From: Polyangium fumosum
GTDB taxonomy: Bacteria; Myxococcota_A; Polyangia; Polyangiales; Polyangiaceae
Assembly: GCF_005144585.1 (NCBI RefSeq)
Contig: NZ_SSMQ01000006.1
Coordinates: 186,001 to 250,000, forward strand
Direction of reading: 5' to 3'
DNA: 64,000 bases
The translations under genes and the position numbers were made by a program. The first letter of the stretch is position 1; each line of letters begins with the position of its first letter. The notes beneath the pieces were generated by a model. That model was not told the DNA's origin. It did not search any database and worked only from the letters and a program-made list of their open reading frames with translations. This document shows positions 23,101 to 36,400 of this stretch, one piece after another.

Positions 23101-23613
23101 GGGAGGCTCTGTGCTGCGCGGCGGCGGCACGACCGTCGGGCTCGGATCGGGGCGGCTCTCGAGCTTGGCGACGAGCCGGAGGAAGCGACGATCGAGCGGG
23201 ATCTGGTAGGCCTCGGCGATCGCCTGACGGATCCGCACGAGGGGCGCGACGCTCTGCCGGATCTCGACGGCGAGCGCGAAGGCGAGGTCCCCTTCGACGG
23301 CGGGCGAGAGGGGTTCGGCGGTGGCGATCGTGAGGACCCGCCGCGTGAGCGCGAGCGGGAAGATGCCGTGCCGGATCGCGAGATCCCCGGGCACGAGGCG
23401 CAACACCGGCGCGGCCGGCAGCGGGAGTTTGCCCGAGGGCGCCTCTTCGAGGCCGAGCACCTCGGCGAGCAGCGGCACGAGCATCTCCTCGCGGGCGCCG
23501 CCGACCTCGAGCAGGTTCGTCACGAGGTCACCGCCGTGCACGACCTGCCGCGCGATCGCCTCTTCGAGGGAACGCATCGGCACGCCACGCTCGGCGAGCG
23601 CGGAGCTCAACAT
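20134..23613 (-). CDS. GspE-N / GAF-like / HEAT-repeat multidomain protein
   Basis: 1159 residues, cytosolic. The N-terminal about 130 residues (VVHGGDLVTNLLEVGG, EVLGLEEAP, IRHGIFPLALTRRVLTIATAEPL) match the GspE-N/MshEN domain that binds cyclic di-GMP in secretion and pilus ATPases, but no ATPase follows. A long Pro/Ala-rich linker leads to a GAF-like domain at about 338-494 (TDAVLDIFFAFAHQFFEYTSLFVV ... RTVALLYGDDG). A second, very Pro-rich linker follows. The C-terminal about 290 residues are HEAT repeats ending in WWEQEGRHKKRS. The ATG at 23613 fits the family N-terminus; the upstream open frame overlaps the next gene. Probably a signalling scaffold. Confidence 0.75.
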   Translation of the reverse strand: MLSSALAERGVPMRSLEEAIARQVVHGGDLVTNLLEVGGAREEMLVPLLAEVLGLEEAPSGKLPLPAAPVLRLVPGDLAIRHGIFPLALTRRVLTIATAEPLSPAVEGDLAFALAVEIRQSVAPLVRIRQAIAEAYQIPLDRRFLRLVAKLESRPDPSPTVVPPPRSTEPPRGTFRPPPERLAEPPVATPQPPTQTPDTLVAGAPPPLAPTRTRLSATPMAARAARSDHPKPVPTVEVIEPKPVVAPGPAPRPLTSDEMPETIAAPPEPTPIVEAADEEEAPVSRRPERLVRRESNRTRTSASVLRRAVTGERKTRVVEAPDRRAARPRRKGPFTTAMAEEELGEATTTDAVLDIFFAFAHQFFEYTSLFVVHGDVADGRDAAGPGAGAARLMSLAVPLGRPSLLALARERRAPVIMPPAVGDLDVEIVSELGRSGRTEAGTRAAAVLVLPIVVRNRTVALLYGDDGVVDVELSALGDVIAIAGLTAEAIERAILRKKRGGAGGDDAPVKRAPKPAPPPQAQGAVRQGGLVALARAFELPARPADAADPAQSPAAEPKSPPAAISSIAVTLPSASAMAPAVLHASPPSAAAAAAALPRAGETSFAGVASSQPSAAPRPAPAPPRAASAAPAPPAPAPSSPALVETLQSPTPAPDAVVPRVEPLAQRSPDSDTTWDLSNRRGGPASRRRRTPLGVVATGRLRLGPTTPPPPPLTDVARLPEVGPAPAAAPPPRAARRAVAPSFGGRSRASLGLGAQPLPPEPPPNAIAAPPTPPLPPVRPVVPTAPAPPPDACEPPPDVPPTPATPAPPVRVPPPGGDKYTPGPPETIPGPPQDGWTRRPATNELSAAPPADWNVAPAGSTLPSRARAAGLDPVTLVQRFLDAGTEDGEAQKDLVRLGEAAMQAIMARFPGPLRIDPRVLSRGAELPLASRSGPLLALLVAMGRPAVPFLAVRSTANDPDVRFWATHLLGELVYPESAQAVSVRLFDEAAPVRRVARRAAAALITAGPATEAPILPTLERLARTSTERAGRRLLAIETLGELLIPKSVPVLIATLGETTAELVDAAHRALVHITRHDFRRDARKWDDWWTTNATRNRVEWLIDALLSGSPTIRRAAAEELAPIVGRNLGYYDDLPEDEREAAQVRYVLWWEQEGRHKKRS

Positions 23614-23755
23614 CGATGAAGGGGCGCGGTCAGCCAAGGCGTTTCCAGCGATGGTAAACGAAGTTCGCCCGGGAGGCACAGGGGCGAAAGGGGGCTCGGG
23701 GGCCTGGCGCGGTGCGCCCGCGCCGAGCCCCCACGCGCGGGATGGATGATGACGG

Positions 23756-24919
23756 TCAGGGCACGGGCAAGAGCGACACGGGCGGAAGGCGCTCCGGGAC
23801 GAGGGTGCCGACCTCGCGGCTCGACGCGCGCTCGAAGATGTGGATCGCGGGCGCGCCGTGGGCCTTATCGCCCAAGAAAACGTGGCGCCCCACCACCGCG
23901 AGGCCCCCGTAGTCGTAGTTACCGCCCTGCCCGCCTTCCCGCGTATCGGCCAGGACGATCGGCTCGGTTTTTCCGGACGGATCAAAGCGCACGAGGCGCG
24001 TCGCATTCTCGAGCCCCGTGCCCGCGAGGATCGCATACGCCTCGTCCGGCGCCGCGAGCTCGATTTCGACGATGGAACCTTCGAACGTGCTCTCCTCGGC
24101 GATGCCCGTCACGGCGAGGGTATCGAGATCCACGAGCGCAGCCGCGTACCCATCGTCGATCGCGTAAAAATCGCCCGGCATCGCCAGCGCCATGGTCCGG
24201 CCCGCGGGATCCCACGGCACCGGCCTCATGCGGCCGAACGGGTTTTTCCCGCCGAGGTCGACGGAGCCGACGACGCTGCGCGAGGCCACGTCGATCGCCA
24301 CGAGCGCGCCGTTCTCCGCCGGCTTCCACGTGCGGCGATCGAGGCGCTGCACGGTGACGAACACGCGATCGCCGACGACACGGAGCGCCTCGATCTCGGG
24401 CAGGCCGTCGACGTCGGCGAACATCGAGAGATCCACCGTGCCGCCGAAGCTGCCGTCCGGCTCGATCACCGCGACGCCGGGCTGCTCGTATCGCGCGACC
24501 CACAACCTCCCTTCCGCGTCGAGGTCGGCGTCGTGCGGGTTGTGCGGGCCGCCCGCCTTGCCGCCCGTCGCGAGTTCGAACGTCGTCTCGGATTCGCCAA
24601 ACGCGACCCACGTCCGTGTCAGCGCGAGCGAATCCGGATCGACACGGCGGACGAGCCCCTGGTCGCGCACGCACACGAACGGCCCGCCGAAGCCGGACGA
24701 GAGCAGCGGATCGACGCCGAGCGCGATGTCGGGGATCTCGGTCAAGCAGCCGGCCTCGTCGATGCGCCCGAGGCCGCTCGCTTGCAGGTTCGTCGCGAGC
24801 ATCACGAGGGCGCCGTCGAGCGCGACGCCGCTGCACGTGTGCGCGACCCCGGCAGGCTCGGAGCAGCCCGCGAGGAGCGTGAGCCCAATACCCAGGAAGA
24901 CGACCGCCGCGCGTGCCAT
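23756..24919 (-). CDS. Beta-propeller-like lipoprotein
   Basis: 387 residues with a lipoprotein signal ending LTLLAGC, so the mature N-terminus is lipidated Cys. The body has recurring blade-like segments such as NPHDADLDAEGRLWVARYEQPGVAVI, GALVAIDVASRSVVGSVDL and YGGLAVVGRHVFLGDKAHG, suggesting a 6- or 7-bladed propeller without catalytic motifs. The ATG at 24919 gives a compact signal peptide; an in-frame start 12 codons upstream is possible. It lies 40 bp downstream of a histidine-kinase-like gene and may be co-transcribed with it. Confidence 0.75.
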   Translation of the reverse strand: MARAAVVFLGIGLTLLAGCSEPAGVAHTCSGVALDGALVMLATNLQASGLGRIDEAGCLTEIPDIALGVDPLLSSGFGGPFVCVRDQGLVRRVDPDSLALTRTWVAFGESETTFELATGGKAGGPHNPHDADLDAEGRLWVARYEQPGVAVIEPDGSFGGTVDLSMFADVDGLPEIEALRVVGDRVFVTVQRLDRRTWKPAENGALVAIDVASRSVVGSVDLGGKNPFGRMRPVPWDPAGRTMALAMPGDFYAIDDGYAAALVDLDTLAVTGIAEESTFEGSIVEIELAAPDEAYAILAGTGLENATRLVRFDPSGKTEPIVLADTREGGQGGNYDYGGLAVVGRHVFLGDKAHGAPAIHIFERASSREVGTLVPERLPPVSLLPVP

Positions 24920-24959
24920 GCGGGCGAGCGGAGCATGCCCGTCCGATCGTCGCAAGCGG

Positions 24960-25700
24960 CTACCCGGCGCGCGCCTTCTCGGGCTCGGGCGGGATCTCGG
25001 AGGCCTTGCGCAAGGAGACCACGCCGCGGAGCGTGAGCCCCGCGTCGCTCGGCTCCACGACGAGCGAGCCGCCGTGCGCTTCGAGGATCGCTCGCGCGAT
25101 CGGCAAGCCGATGCCGAGCCGCAGCTTGCGCCGGCCGTGCGTCTCGCGCGGCACGATCTCCCGCTCGACGAAGGGCTCGAAGAGGCGGGCGAGCACGTCC
25201 TTGGGCACGGCGTCCCCCTCGTCCCGCACGCGCATGATCGGCGCGCCGTCCCGGACTTCGACCGTGACGTGCACCGTGCCCGCGGGCGCGCGCAAGGTCG
25301 CCAGATCGACGACCGAGGTGAGCGCCGTGGCGAGCAGATCCACGTCGCCGACGAGCGTGGACGCGGCGTCGGCGTCGTTCAATTCGAGGATGAGCCGCAC
25401 GCCGCGTGTCTTCACGGCCGGCTCGATGCGCGACATCACCTCGTCGACGAGCTCGCCGAAGCGGATCGGCGCGAGCACGAGCGGCTTCTGGGTGTCGAGC
25501 AGCCAGACGGCGTCGTCGAACTCCGCGAGCATCCGCGTGAGCCGCTCGCCGGCGCCGCTCACCCGCTCGAGCATATCGCGCGTCGGAGGCGCGAGATCAC
25601 GGCCGAACCGGAGCAAGTAGTGGACGCCGGCGAGCATCGTCGAGAGCTCGCCACGCAGGTCGTGGGCCACGCGGTCGAAGAAAACCTCGTCGACACTCAT
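24960..25700 (-). CDS. Soluble histidine-kinase-like protein with degenerate catalytic boxes
   Basis: 246 residues, only the dimerisation and ATPase parts of a histidine kinase. The H box is FDRVAHDLRGELSTM (H13), lacking the usual Pro. The N box region (122-136, LLATALTSVVDLATL) lacks the Mg-binding Asn. G1 is DEGDA (160-164) rather than DxGxG, while G2 GIGLPIARAILEAHGG is intact. It may be catalytically weak or act as a phosphotransfer or regulatory partner. The ATG at 25700 is chosen; the upstream frame overlaps the divergent response regulator region. The propeller lipoprotein gene follows after 40 bp. Confidence 0.8.
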   Translation of the reverse strand: MSVDEVFFDRVAHDLRGELSTMLAGVHYLLRFGRDLAPPTRDMLERVSGAGERLTRMLAEFDDAVWLLDTQKPLVLAPIRFGELVDEVMSRIEPAVKTRGVRLILELNDADAASTLVGDVDLLATALTSVVDLATLRAPAGTVHVTVEVRDGAPIMRVRDEGDAVPKDVLARLFEPFVEREIVPRETHGRRKLRLGIGLPIARAILEAHGGSLVVEPSDAGLTLRGVVSLRKASEIPPEPEKARAG

Positions 25701-25969
25701 GAGACACTCTCTAGAGCCCGAGGACGGGCGCGGTAAGCGTTGACCGAGCACACGACGCTCCCTGCGTAGCACGCAGGAGATGCCGAGGAGCGAGGAGATC
25801 GCGAAGAGAGCCGACGGACGGATCGCGCGTCGCGCGGGGACGAAGATCGCAGAGACCGCGCCGCCGCATTGCGCATCGCGAACGCCGGTCCAAGACATGG
25901 GGGAGCGAAGCGTCTCGTCGCGCGTGGTCTCGCGCGGACGTCGAGCTGCGCGCATGCGGAGGGGGCGGG

Positions 25970-26398
25970 ATGGCGGAGATGATGGGCGGGGCGGGCGAGA
26001 TGGAGCAGATGAGCGCGTTTCGCCCGCGGGTGCTCATCGTCGACGACGATCCCGACTTCCTCGCGATCGCCGAGGCCTCGCTCGAAGCGCACGGCTTCCA
26101 GGTCGAGCGGGCGAAAGGCGGCCTGCGCGGCGTCTTCCTCGCCACGCAGGACGTGCCGGACGCCGTCCTGTGTGATCTGCGCATGCCCGGCATCGACGGC
26201 TTCGTCGTCGCCGAAGCGCTGCGCTCCGATCCCGCGACCCAGCGCATGGCGCTCTTCGCGTGCACCGGGCGGCGTGATCTCTCCGCGCGCGCAAAGCTCG
26301 CGAACAGCGCGTTCGACGCCGTGCTCGTCAAGCCAGTCGACTGGGACGAGGCTGCCCGCCTCTTGCGTGACGCCATCCGCGCGCACGCCCACCCGTGA
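25970..26398 (+). CDS. Stand-alone receiver-domain response regulator
   Basis: 142 residues, a single CheY-like domain with no output domain. The acidic cluster DDD is at 25-27, the phosphoacceptor D69 in VLCDLRMPG, the switch residue T99 in ACTG and the conserved K121 in VKPVD. GGAGG about 7 bp before the ATG at 25970 supports this start. It is divergent from the degenerate kinase and convergent with a second receiver gene, so it is probably part of one local signalling cluster. Confidence 0.92.
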   Translation: MAEMMGGAGEMEQMSAFRPRVLIVDDDPDFLAIAEASLEAHGFQVERAKGGLRGVFLATQDVPDAVLCDLRMPGIDGFVVAEALRSDPATQRMALFACTGRRDLSARAKLANSAFDAVLVKPVDWDEAARLLRDAIRAHAHP

Positions 26399-26452
26399 GC
26401 CCTCGGACGCTCTCATGTTCCCCCCCTTTTGCTTCGTCGCCGGTTCGCGCGA

Positions 26453-26875
26453 CTACCGAGCTCGCTTGCCGAGGACACGCTTGATCTCGTTCACCAGCGC
26501 GTCGGGCAAGCACGGCTTCGTCAAGAACGAGTCGCAGCCCGCTTCCTTGGCGTCCTTCGAGTGACCCGCGAGCGCGTGCCCCGTGAGCGCCACGATCGGG
26601 ATGCCCTTCGTGCGCTCGTCGTTCTTCAGGAACCGCGTCGCCTCGAGTCCGTCGAGCTCGGGCAACGACAGATCCATGAGGATCAGATCGGGCAAGAGAG
26701 AAAACGCTTGGTCCAGCGCCTCCCGCCCCGTCGAAGCCTGCGCCACGCGGAACCCGGAGAAGGAAAGAAACTCCGTGAACATCTCGCGGTTGTCATCGAA
26801 GTCGTCGACCACGAGGACGAGCGGCGAGAGGCCGCCGGTTTGTTGCCCGAGCCCAGTTTCGTCTGTCGTCTTCAC
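26453..26875 (-). CDS. Stand-alone receiver-domain response regulator
   Basis: 140 residues, CheY-like: DD at 24-25, phosphoacceptor D68 in LILMDLSLPELDG, ALTGH switch region and LTKPC lysine. It resembles the DivK/CheY-like receivers found next to hybrid kinases. The GTG at 26875, preceded by GGGGG, is chosen because the domain starts about 17 residues later; the longer frame upstream reads through a region shared with the divergent kinase gene. Its divergent neighbour is the intact histidine kinase at 27154. Confidence 0.9.
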   Translation of the reverse strand: MKTTDETGLGQQTGGLSPLVLVVDDFDDNREMFTEFLSFSGFRVAQASTGREALDQAFSLLPDLILMDLSLPELDGLEATRFLKNDERTKGIPIVALTGHALAGHSKDAKEAGCDSFLTKPCLPDALVNEIKRVLGKRAR

Positions 26876-27153
26876 GACGTAAAACCCCCGGTCATTCGAT
26901 GGAGCGCGTCGCCGCCGAGCCCTCACCCGCAGCGCAGCGTGCGTCGCGAGCGAGCGTCGATGATAGCCGCAGGCGAAGAATCTCCGACACGGAATCATGC
27001 CCTTCTTGGGCCGTGGAGACAGGCCTGAGCGGCATATCGGGAGAAACCCGACGCGATGCCTCCGGACATCGCAGCACGGATGGCGGAGTGAGGCGATCTC
27101 CGACTGCATCGGCTGCGCGAGGTCGCGTTACCCTGCCGGTCAAAGAGGCGATC

Positions 27154-28041
27154 GTGGCCGAAGCGAGGAAACGCAAACAAGCAAGCAACCCGGCAAATGG
27201 GACGTCGCGGAGCACGTCGCGCCCCGCGACGAAACGCGCTCGTATGCCCGCCGCGCAAACCAAGGACGCGCGTTACGTGGCCGATCTCGAGCGGCGATGC
27301 CGAGAGCTCGAGCGGCGCGCCAAAGCCTCCGAAGCGCAACGCTCGGAGCTGCTCACCATCGTCTCGCACGACCTGCGCAACCCGCTCGGCGTGGTGATGG
27401 TGACGACGACGCTGCTCGCGCGCGAGCTCGGCGGAGATCCGGCGCATGATCGTCAGCTTCAGACGATCAAGCGCGCCGCGCTGGAGATGAACCAGATCGT
27501 CGAGGATCTCGTCGACGCCGCGCACATCGACGCGGGCAGGCTGCCGATCGGGCAGGAGGTGCACGACGCCGCGTCGATCGTGGAGGCCGCCACGCTGGCC
27601 GCCGCGCTCGCCACGGCGCAACGGCCGATCGCGGTCGTGAAGGAGGTCTCTCCGCACCTGCCGGCGCTCTACGTCGACCGGGCCCGCGTGCTGCAGGTGC
27701 TCTCCCGGCTCGTCAGCAACGCCGCGCGCTTCATGCAGAAGGGCGGGTCGATCACGATCCGCGCCGAGCCCATGCCCTCCGGCGCGCGTTTCTCCGTGAC
27801 GGACACGGGGCCCGGGATCGCCGAGCCCGACCGGCCGATGTTGTTCTCGCGCAGGCCGCCGGAAGGGCGCCGCGCGTGCCAGGGCATGGGCCTCGGCGTC
27901 TACGTCGCCAAGGGCATCGTCGAGGCCCATGGCGGGCGCATCGGCGCGCAGAGCGAGGTGGGGCGTGGGAGCACGATCCACTTCACGATGCCCGCGGCCG
28001 ACAGCGCGGCGCTCTCGAATCAGCACGATCGCAGGGATTGA
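27154..28041 (+). CDS. Soluble histidine kinase
   Basis: 295 residues. A basic N-terminus and a short coiled coil (ADLERRCRELERRAKASEAQ) precede the H box IVSHDLRNPLGV (H72). The ATPase domain has an N box with LSRLVSNAARF, G1 DTGPGI and G2 MGLGVYVAKGIVEAHGG, so it should be active. There is no membrane helix or sensor domain, so input probably comes from a partner protein. The GTG at 27154 is chosen because AAAGAGG lies 6 bp upstream; the frame is open for 85 codons before this but of poor quality. It is divergent from the receiver gene at 26875. Confidence 0.85.
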   Translation: MAEARKRKQASNPANGTSRSTSRPATKRARMPAAQTKDARYVADLERRCRELERRAKASEAQRSELLTIVSHDLRNPLGVVMVTTTLLARELGGDPAHDRQLQTIKRAALEMNQIVEDLVDAAHIDAGRLPIGQEVHDAASIVEAATLAAALATAQRPIAVVKEVSPHLPALYVDRARVLQVLSRLVSNAARFMQKGGSITIRAEPMPSGARFSVTDTGPGIAEPDRPMLFSRRPPEGRRACQGMGLGVYVAKGIVEAHGGRIGAQSEVGRGSTIHFTMPAADSAALSNQHDRRD

Positions 28042-28134
28042 ACGGGCCACGAGGGGCGCGCGAGGGGCGCGCCTTCGTGAGGGGAACGAAGGACCGAGCG
28101 GACGCCGCGCGAGGCGCCCGCTCGATGCGTTTCG

Positions 28135-31100
28135 TCAGCCGGGGTTCTGCGTGAAGCAGCAGCGGAAGCCGAGGTCGAAGAGCTTGAAGTTCTGATCGAC
28201 CGTGTAGAACTGGAACGAGCACGTCGCGCCGCCGGGGTCGCTGGTGTTGAACGCGCCGCCCATGAGCGGGTACGTGTTCGCCGCGCTCTTCGTGATCTCA
28301 CGGAGGTTGCCCGTGATGTCGTAGATCCGGTTCGTCGCGGGCGTGTTGCCCTCCAAGTTCAACCAGTCCGCCCAGCAGTTCTTCAGGCTGTCCGAGCCCG
28401 TGAAGAGCAGGCCGTCCTGATCCCCAGCGATCGACGAGCTGAAGTCGAACTCGGGGCCGAGGTTGCAGAACTTCGCGGCATCGAACGTCGATTTGCACTG
28501 CGCGCCGCGCGGGTTGTAGCCGTAGGTGCAGGTCAGGTTCGTCTGGCACGCCGTCGTCCACGCGGCCGTCGAGCAGATGGTCCCGCCCATCGCGTTGCAC
28601 GTCTGCTCGACCTCGGCCGGCGTGACGTTGAACCACGGCAGCTTGTTGGGCACCGAGCACGCGAGCGTCTTGTCGAGCGTCGTGCCCGGAGGCGCGGTCG
28701 TGTGGTAGCCGTTGCCGTTGCCGGGCGTGATGACGTTGTTCACGAGATCGGTGATGGCGTTCGGCCGGCTCGCCTCGTAGCTGTAGACCCAGAGGTTCGT
28801 CGCGATGCGCGTGACCGCGGGTTTGACGTAGTTCGCCGCGTTCGAGCCCTTCGACACGTACGTCTCGTCGACGAGCCCATCGCAGTCGTTGTCCACGCCG
28901 TCGCACAGCTCGGTGCAGCCGCCGGGCAACGTCGCGCAGTCGGCCTTGACCGCGCTGCACGTCGTGCCGTTCGCGCCGCTGCACACGAAGGTGCCGGTCT
29001 TGCGGCAGGCGCCGTGTCCGGGCGCCTGCAGGCCGTCGTCGCTCGCGCACGCCTTGCCGTAGTTCGGCACGTTCTCGTTGAGGATGCCGTCGCAGTCGTT
29101 GTCGAGGTTGTCGCAGACCTCGGTGGCGCCCGAGCAGTAGTTCGGGGCCGCGCCGTTGCACACGCCCGCCGGGAACGTGCACTTCCACGCGCCCTGCGTG
29201 CAAGCGACCGTGACCTGCGACGTGCACTCCGGCCGAATGGCCGTGACGCTCACGCCGCAGACCTGCACCGGCGTCGGGGCCACGACGCCCTCGTCGATAT
29301 TCCCGTCGCAGTCGTCGTCCTCGCCGTTGCAGATCTCCTGCGCCTGCTTGTACTGGCAGCTGTATTCGCAGGTCTTGTTGCCGTCGAGATCGTAGTAGCC
29401 GTTCTCGCAGCCCTGGAAGGCGCACATGCCCGACGTGCACGACCAGATCGCGTGGACCGCGTTCGCGTAGCAGTTGTTGCCGCACGCGCCGCAGTTCGCG
29501 ATGTCGGTCTGCAAGTTCGGCTGGCCGGTCAGCGTGCCGTCGCAGTTCGAGTCCACGCCGCAGGCGTCGACGCTGCTCGACGGTCCCGTCGAACCCTGAC
29601 ACGTCTGCACGCCGCCCACGCAGGTGAACGTGCCCGCCTTGCAGGGCGACGTCGCGCCCGCGGGGGGCGCAGGCGGCACGTTGCAAGCGCCGAGGTTCAG
29701 GTTGTTGTCGATGACGCCGTCGCAGTCGTCGTCGAGGCTGTTGCACGTCTCCGTGCTCGGCCCGATGTACCCCGTGCACGCGCCGCCGCAGGCCTGCGTG
29801 CCCCTCACGCACCGGCTCAGGCCGCCGTAGACGAGGTTCGGCGGCGCGCCGACGGGCACGCAGGGCTGACTCGAGATGCCCTCGTCGACCTGCCCGTCGC
29901 AGTCGTCGTCGACCATGTTGCAGGTCTCGGCCTTCGGGTCGATGTTCCCGACGCACTGGAGCGCCATGCCCACGCACTGGAGCGTGCCGAGCTTGCAAGG
30001 CAACGTGCTGCTCTGGCCACACGCCGAGCCCGTGCCCGCGACGTCGTCGACGAGCCCGTTGCAGTCGTCGTCTTGGCCGTTGCACGTCTCGGTCTTCGGC
30101 GCGATCTCACCGACGCAGGTCTTCTGGCCGCCGGGCAGGCACTGCTCGACGCCCTTCTGGCACGGACCGACGTCGGTCAAACCGCACGTCGCGCCCACGT
30201 CGACGGGCATGTCGTCGATCGACCCGTTGCAGTTGTCGTCCTGGCCGTTGCAGAGCTCGGCGGAGGGGTTCACCGCGCCGTTGCAGACGAGCTGACCGTT
30301 CTGGCACTGCTGCTTGCCGAACTGGCAGGGGAAGATGTTGCTCTGGCCGCAGGCGTTGCCGGCGTCCGTGGGGTTGTCGTCGACCTGGCCGTCGCAGTCG
30401 TCGTCGAGGCCGTTGCAGATCTCCTGGATCTGCCCCTCGACGACGACGTTCGGCCCGGCGCACACGACCTTGTTCCCGACGCACGCCGTCTTCCCGGCGG
30501 CGGCGAGCAGCCCGCAGATGCCGTCCGGATCACCGAAGCAGTTCTTGCCGATCTGCGGATCCATCGAGAGGTCGTCGGCCTCGTCGATCTTGCCGTCGCA
30601 GTCGTTGTCGAGGCTGTCGCCGCACTTCTCGACGCCGCCGTTCGACGGGGTGCACTGGTACTCGCAGCCCGTCGCGACGGAGTTGTCGAGGTCGTACCAG
30701 CCCACGTCACACTGCTTGATCTTGCACTGCGTGTTCGCTGGGGAGCACGCCTCGCCGGCGCCCGCGGTCGTCGAGCACTCCGACGTGCCGTTGATGACGA
30801 CGCAGTTGTTCCCGCACTTGCCGCAGTCCGTCGTGCTCGTGCAGAGGTTGACGTCCTCGTCCTTCACGCCGTCGCAGTCGTCGTCCTTGTTGTTGCACGA
30901 CGCGTCGTCCTGCGTGTTCTTGATGCAGTAGTACTCGCAGGCCTTGTCGCCATCGAGGTCGTAGTAGCCCGACACGCACGTGCCCGTGCACTCGCCCGGC
31001 ACCGTGCCCGGGTTCGGGCTCGGCACGCAGGTGATGGTCGCGGGATCGTTGTTGAGCAGCTTCGTGAAGCAGTTGTTGTCACACGTGCCGCACGTCGTCT

Positions 31101-31457
31101 TGGCCTCGAGGTTGATGTTCGGACCGTCGTCGACAGCGCCGTTGCAGTCGTTGTCGAGCTTGTCGCAGATCTCGATGCCGCCGTTCGTTGGGACGCACGG
31201 ACCGCTGCCGCCGGCGCCGCCCGATCCCGGGCCGCCGTCGTTGCCGCAGAACGGGAAGCAGTTGTCGCCTCCTTCGCCGCCCTGACCGCCGGCCCCGCCG
31301 GAGCCCGAGCCCGAGCCCGAGCCCGTCGGCGTGTCGCCGGCGCACTTGTCGAAGCAGAACGCGTCCGTCGTGCACCCCGCGGTCCCGAGCGCGAGCGCCG
31401 AGACCACGAGGGCCGAAAGGAGCCCTCCGAAGGGCTTAGCGAGCTTGCCGAGCGAGC

Positions 31458-31461
<4 letters not shown>
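28135..31461 (-). CDS. Giant lipoprotein with MopE-type metal-binding repeats and a sulfatase-modifying-factor-like C-terminus
   Basis: 1108 residues. The lipoprotein signal ends ALGTAGC, followed by a Gly/Ser linker. I count about 12 copies of the putative metal-binding motif CxxxDxDCDGxxDE-like (for example LDNDCDGKIDE and LDDDCDGQVDD), each in a Cys-rich repeat. The last about 230 residues (NLWVYSYEASRP, TICSTAAWTTAC, YDITGNLREI, MGGAFNTSDPG, FDLGFRCC) resemble the formylglycine-generating-enzyme/SUMF1 fold, probably used here as a binding domain. Its ATG overlaps the stop of the upstream gene (ATGA), so the two are translationally coupled. Cell-surface location is inferred. Confidence 0.85.
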
Positions 31462-36131
<4,670 letters not shown>

Positions 36132-36400
36132 GGGTAGCTCCGAAGGGCGCACCGAGATGCACCCGTTCTGCACGCCCTACCCGTCGAAGACTCGACGAAG
36201 GCGAGCATCGTTCGTCAGGATCTCAGAGCCCTCGCCACGCCACAAGCCCCGGACACGGCTCCGGCGCGCCCCTCCCCGCCCATTGCGCTGGACATCAGGC
36301 GCGCCGAATGTGTCGGACGATCGAGCCGGCGATCCTCGCCGCGACGCGTGAGCACGAAGACGCCGCGAACCCCCCCCCTGGGGCGCCCGCGGCGTTCGTT

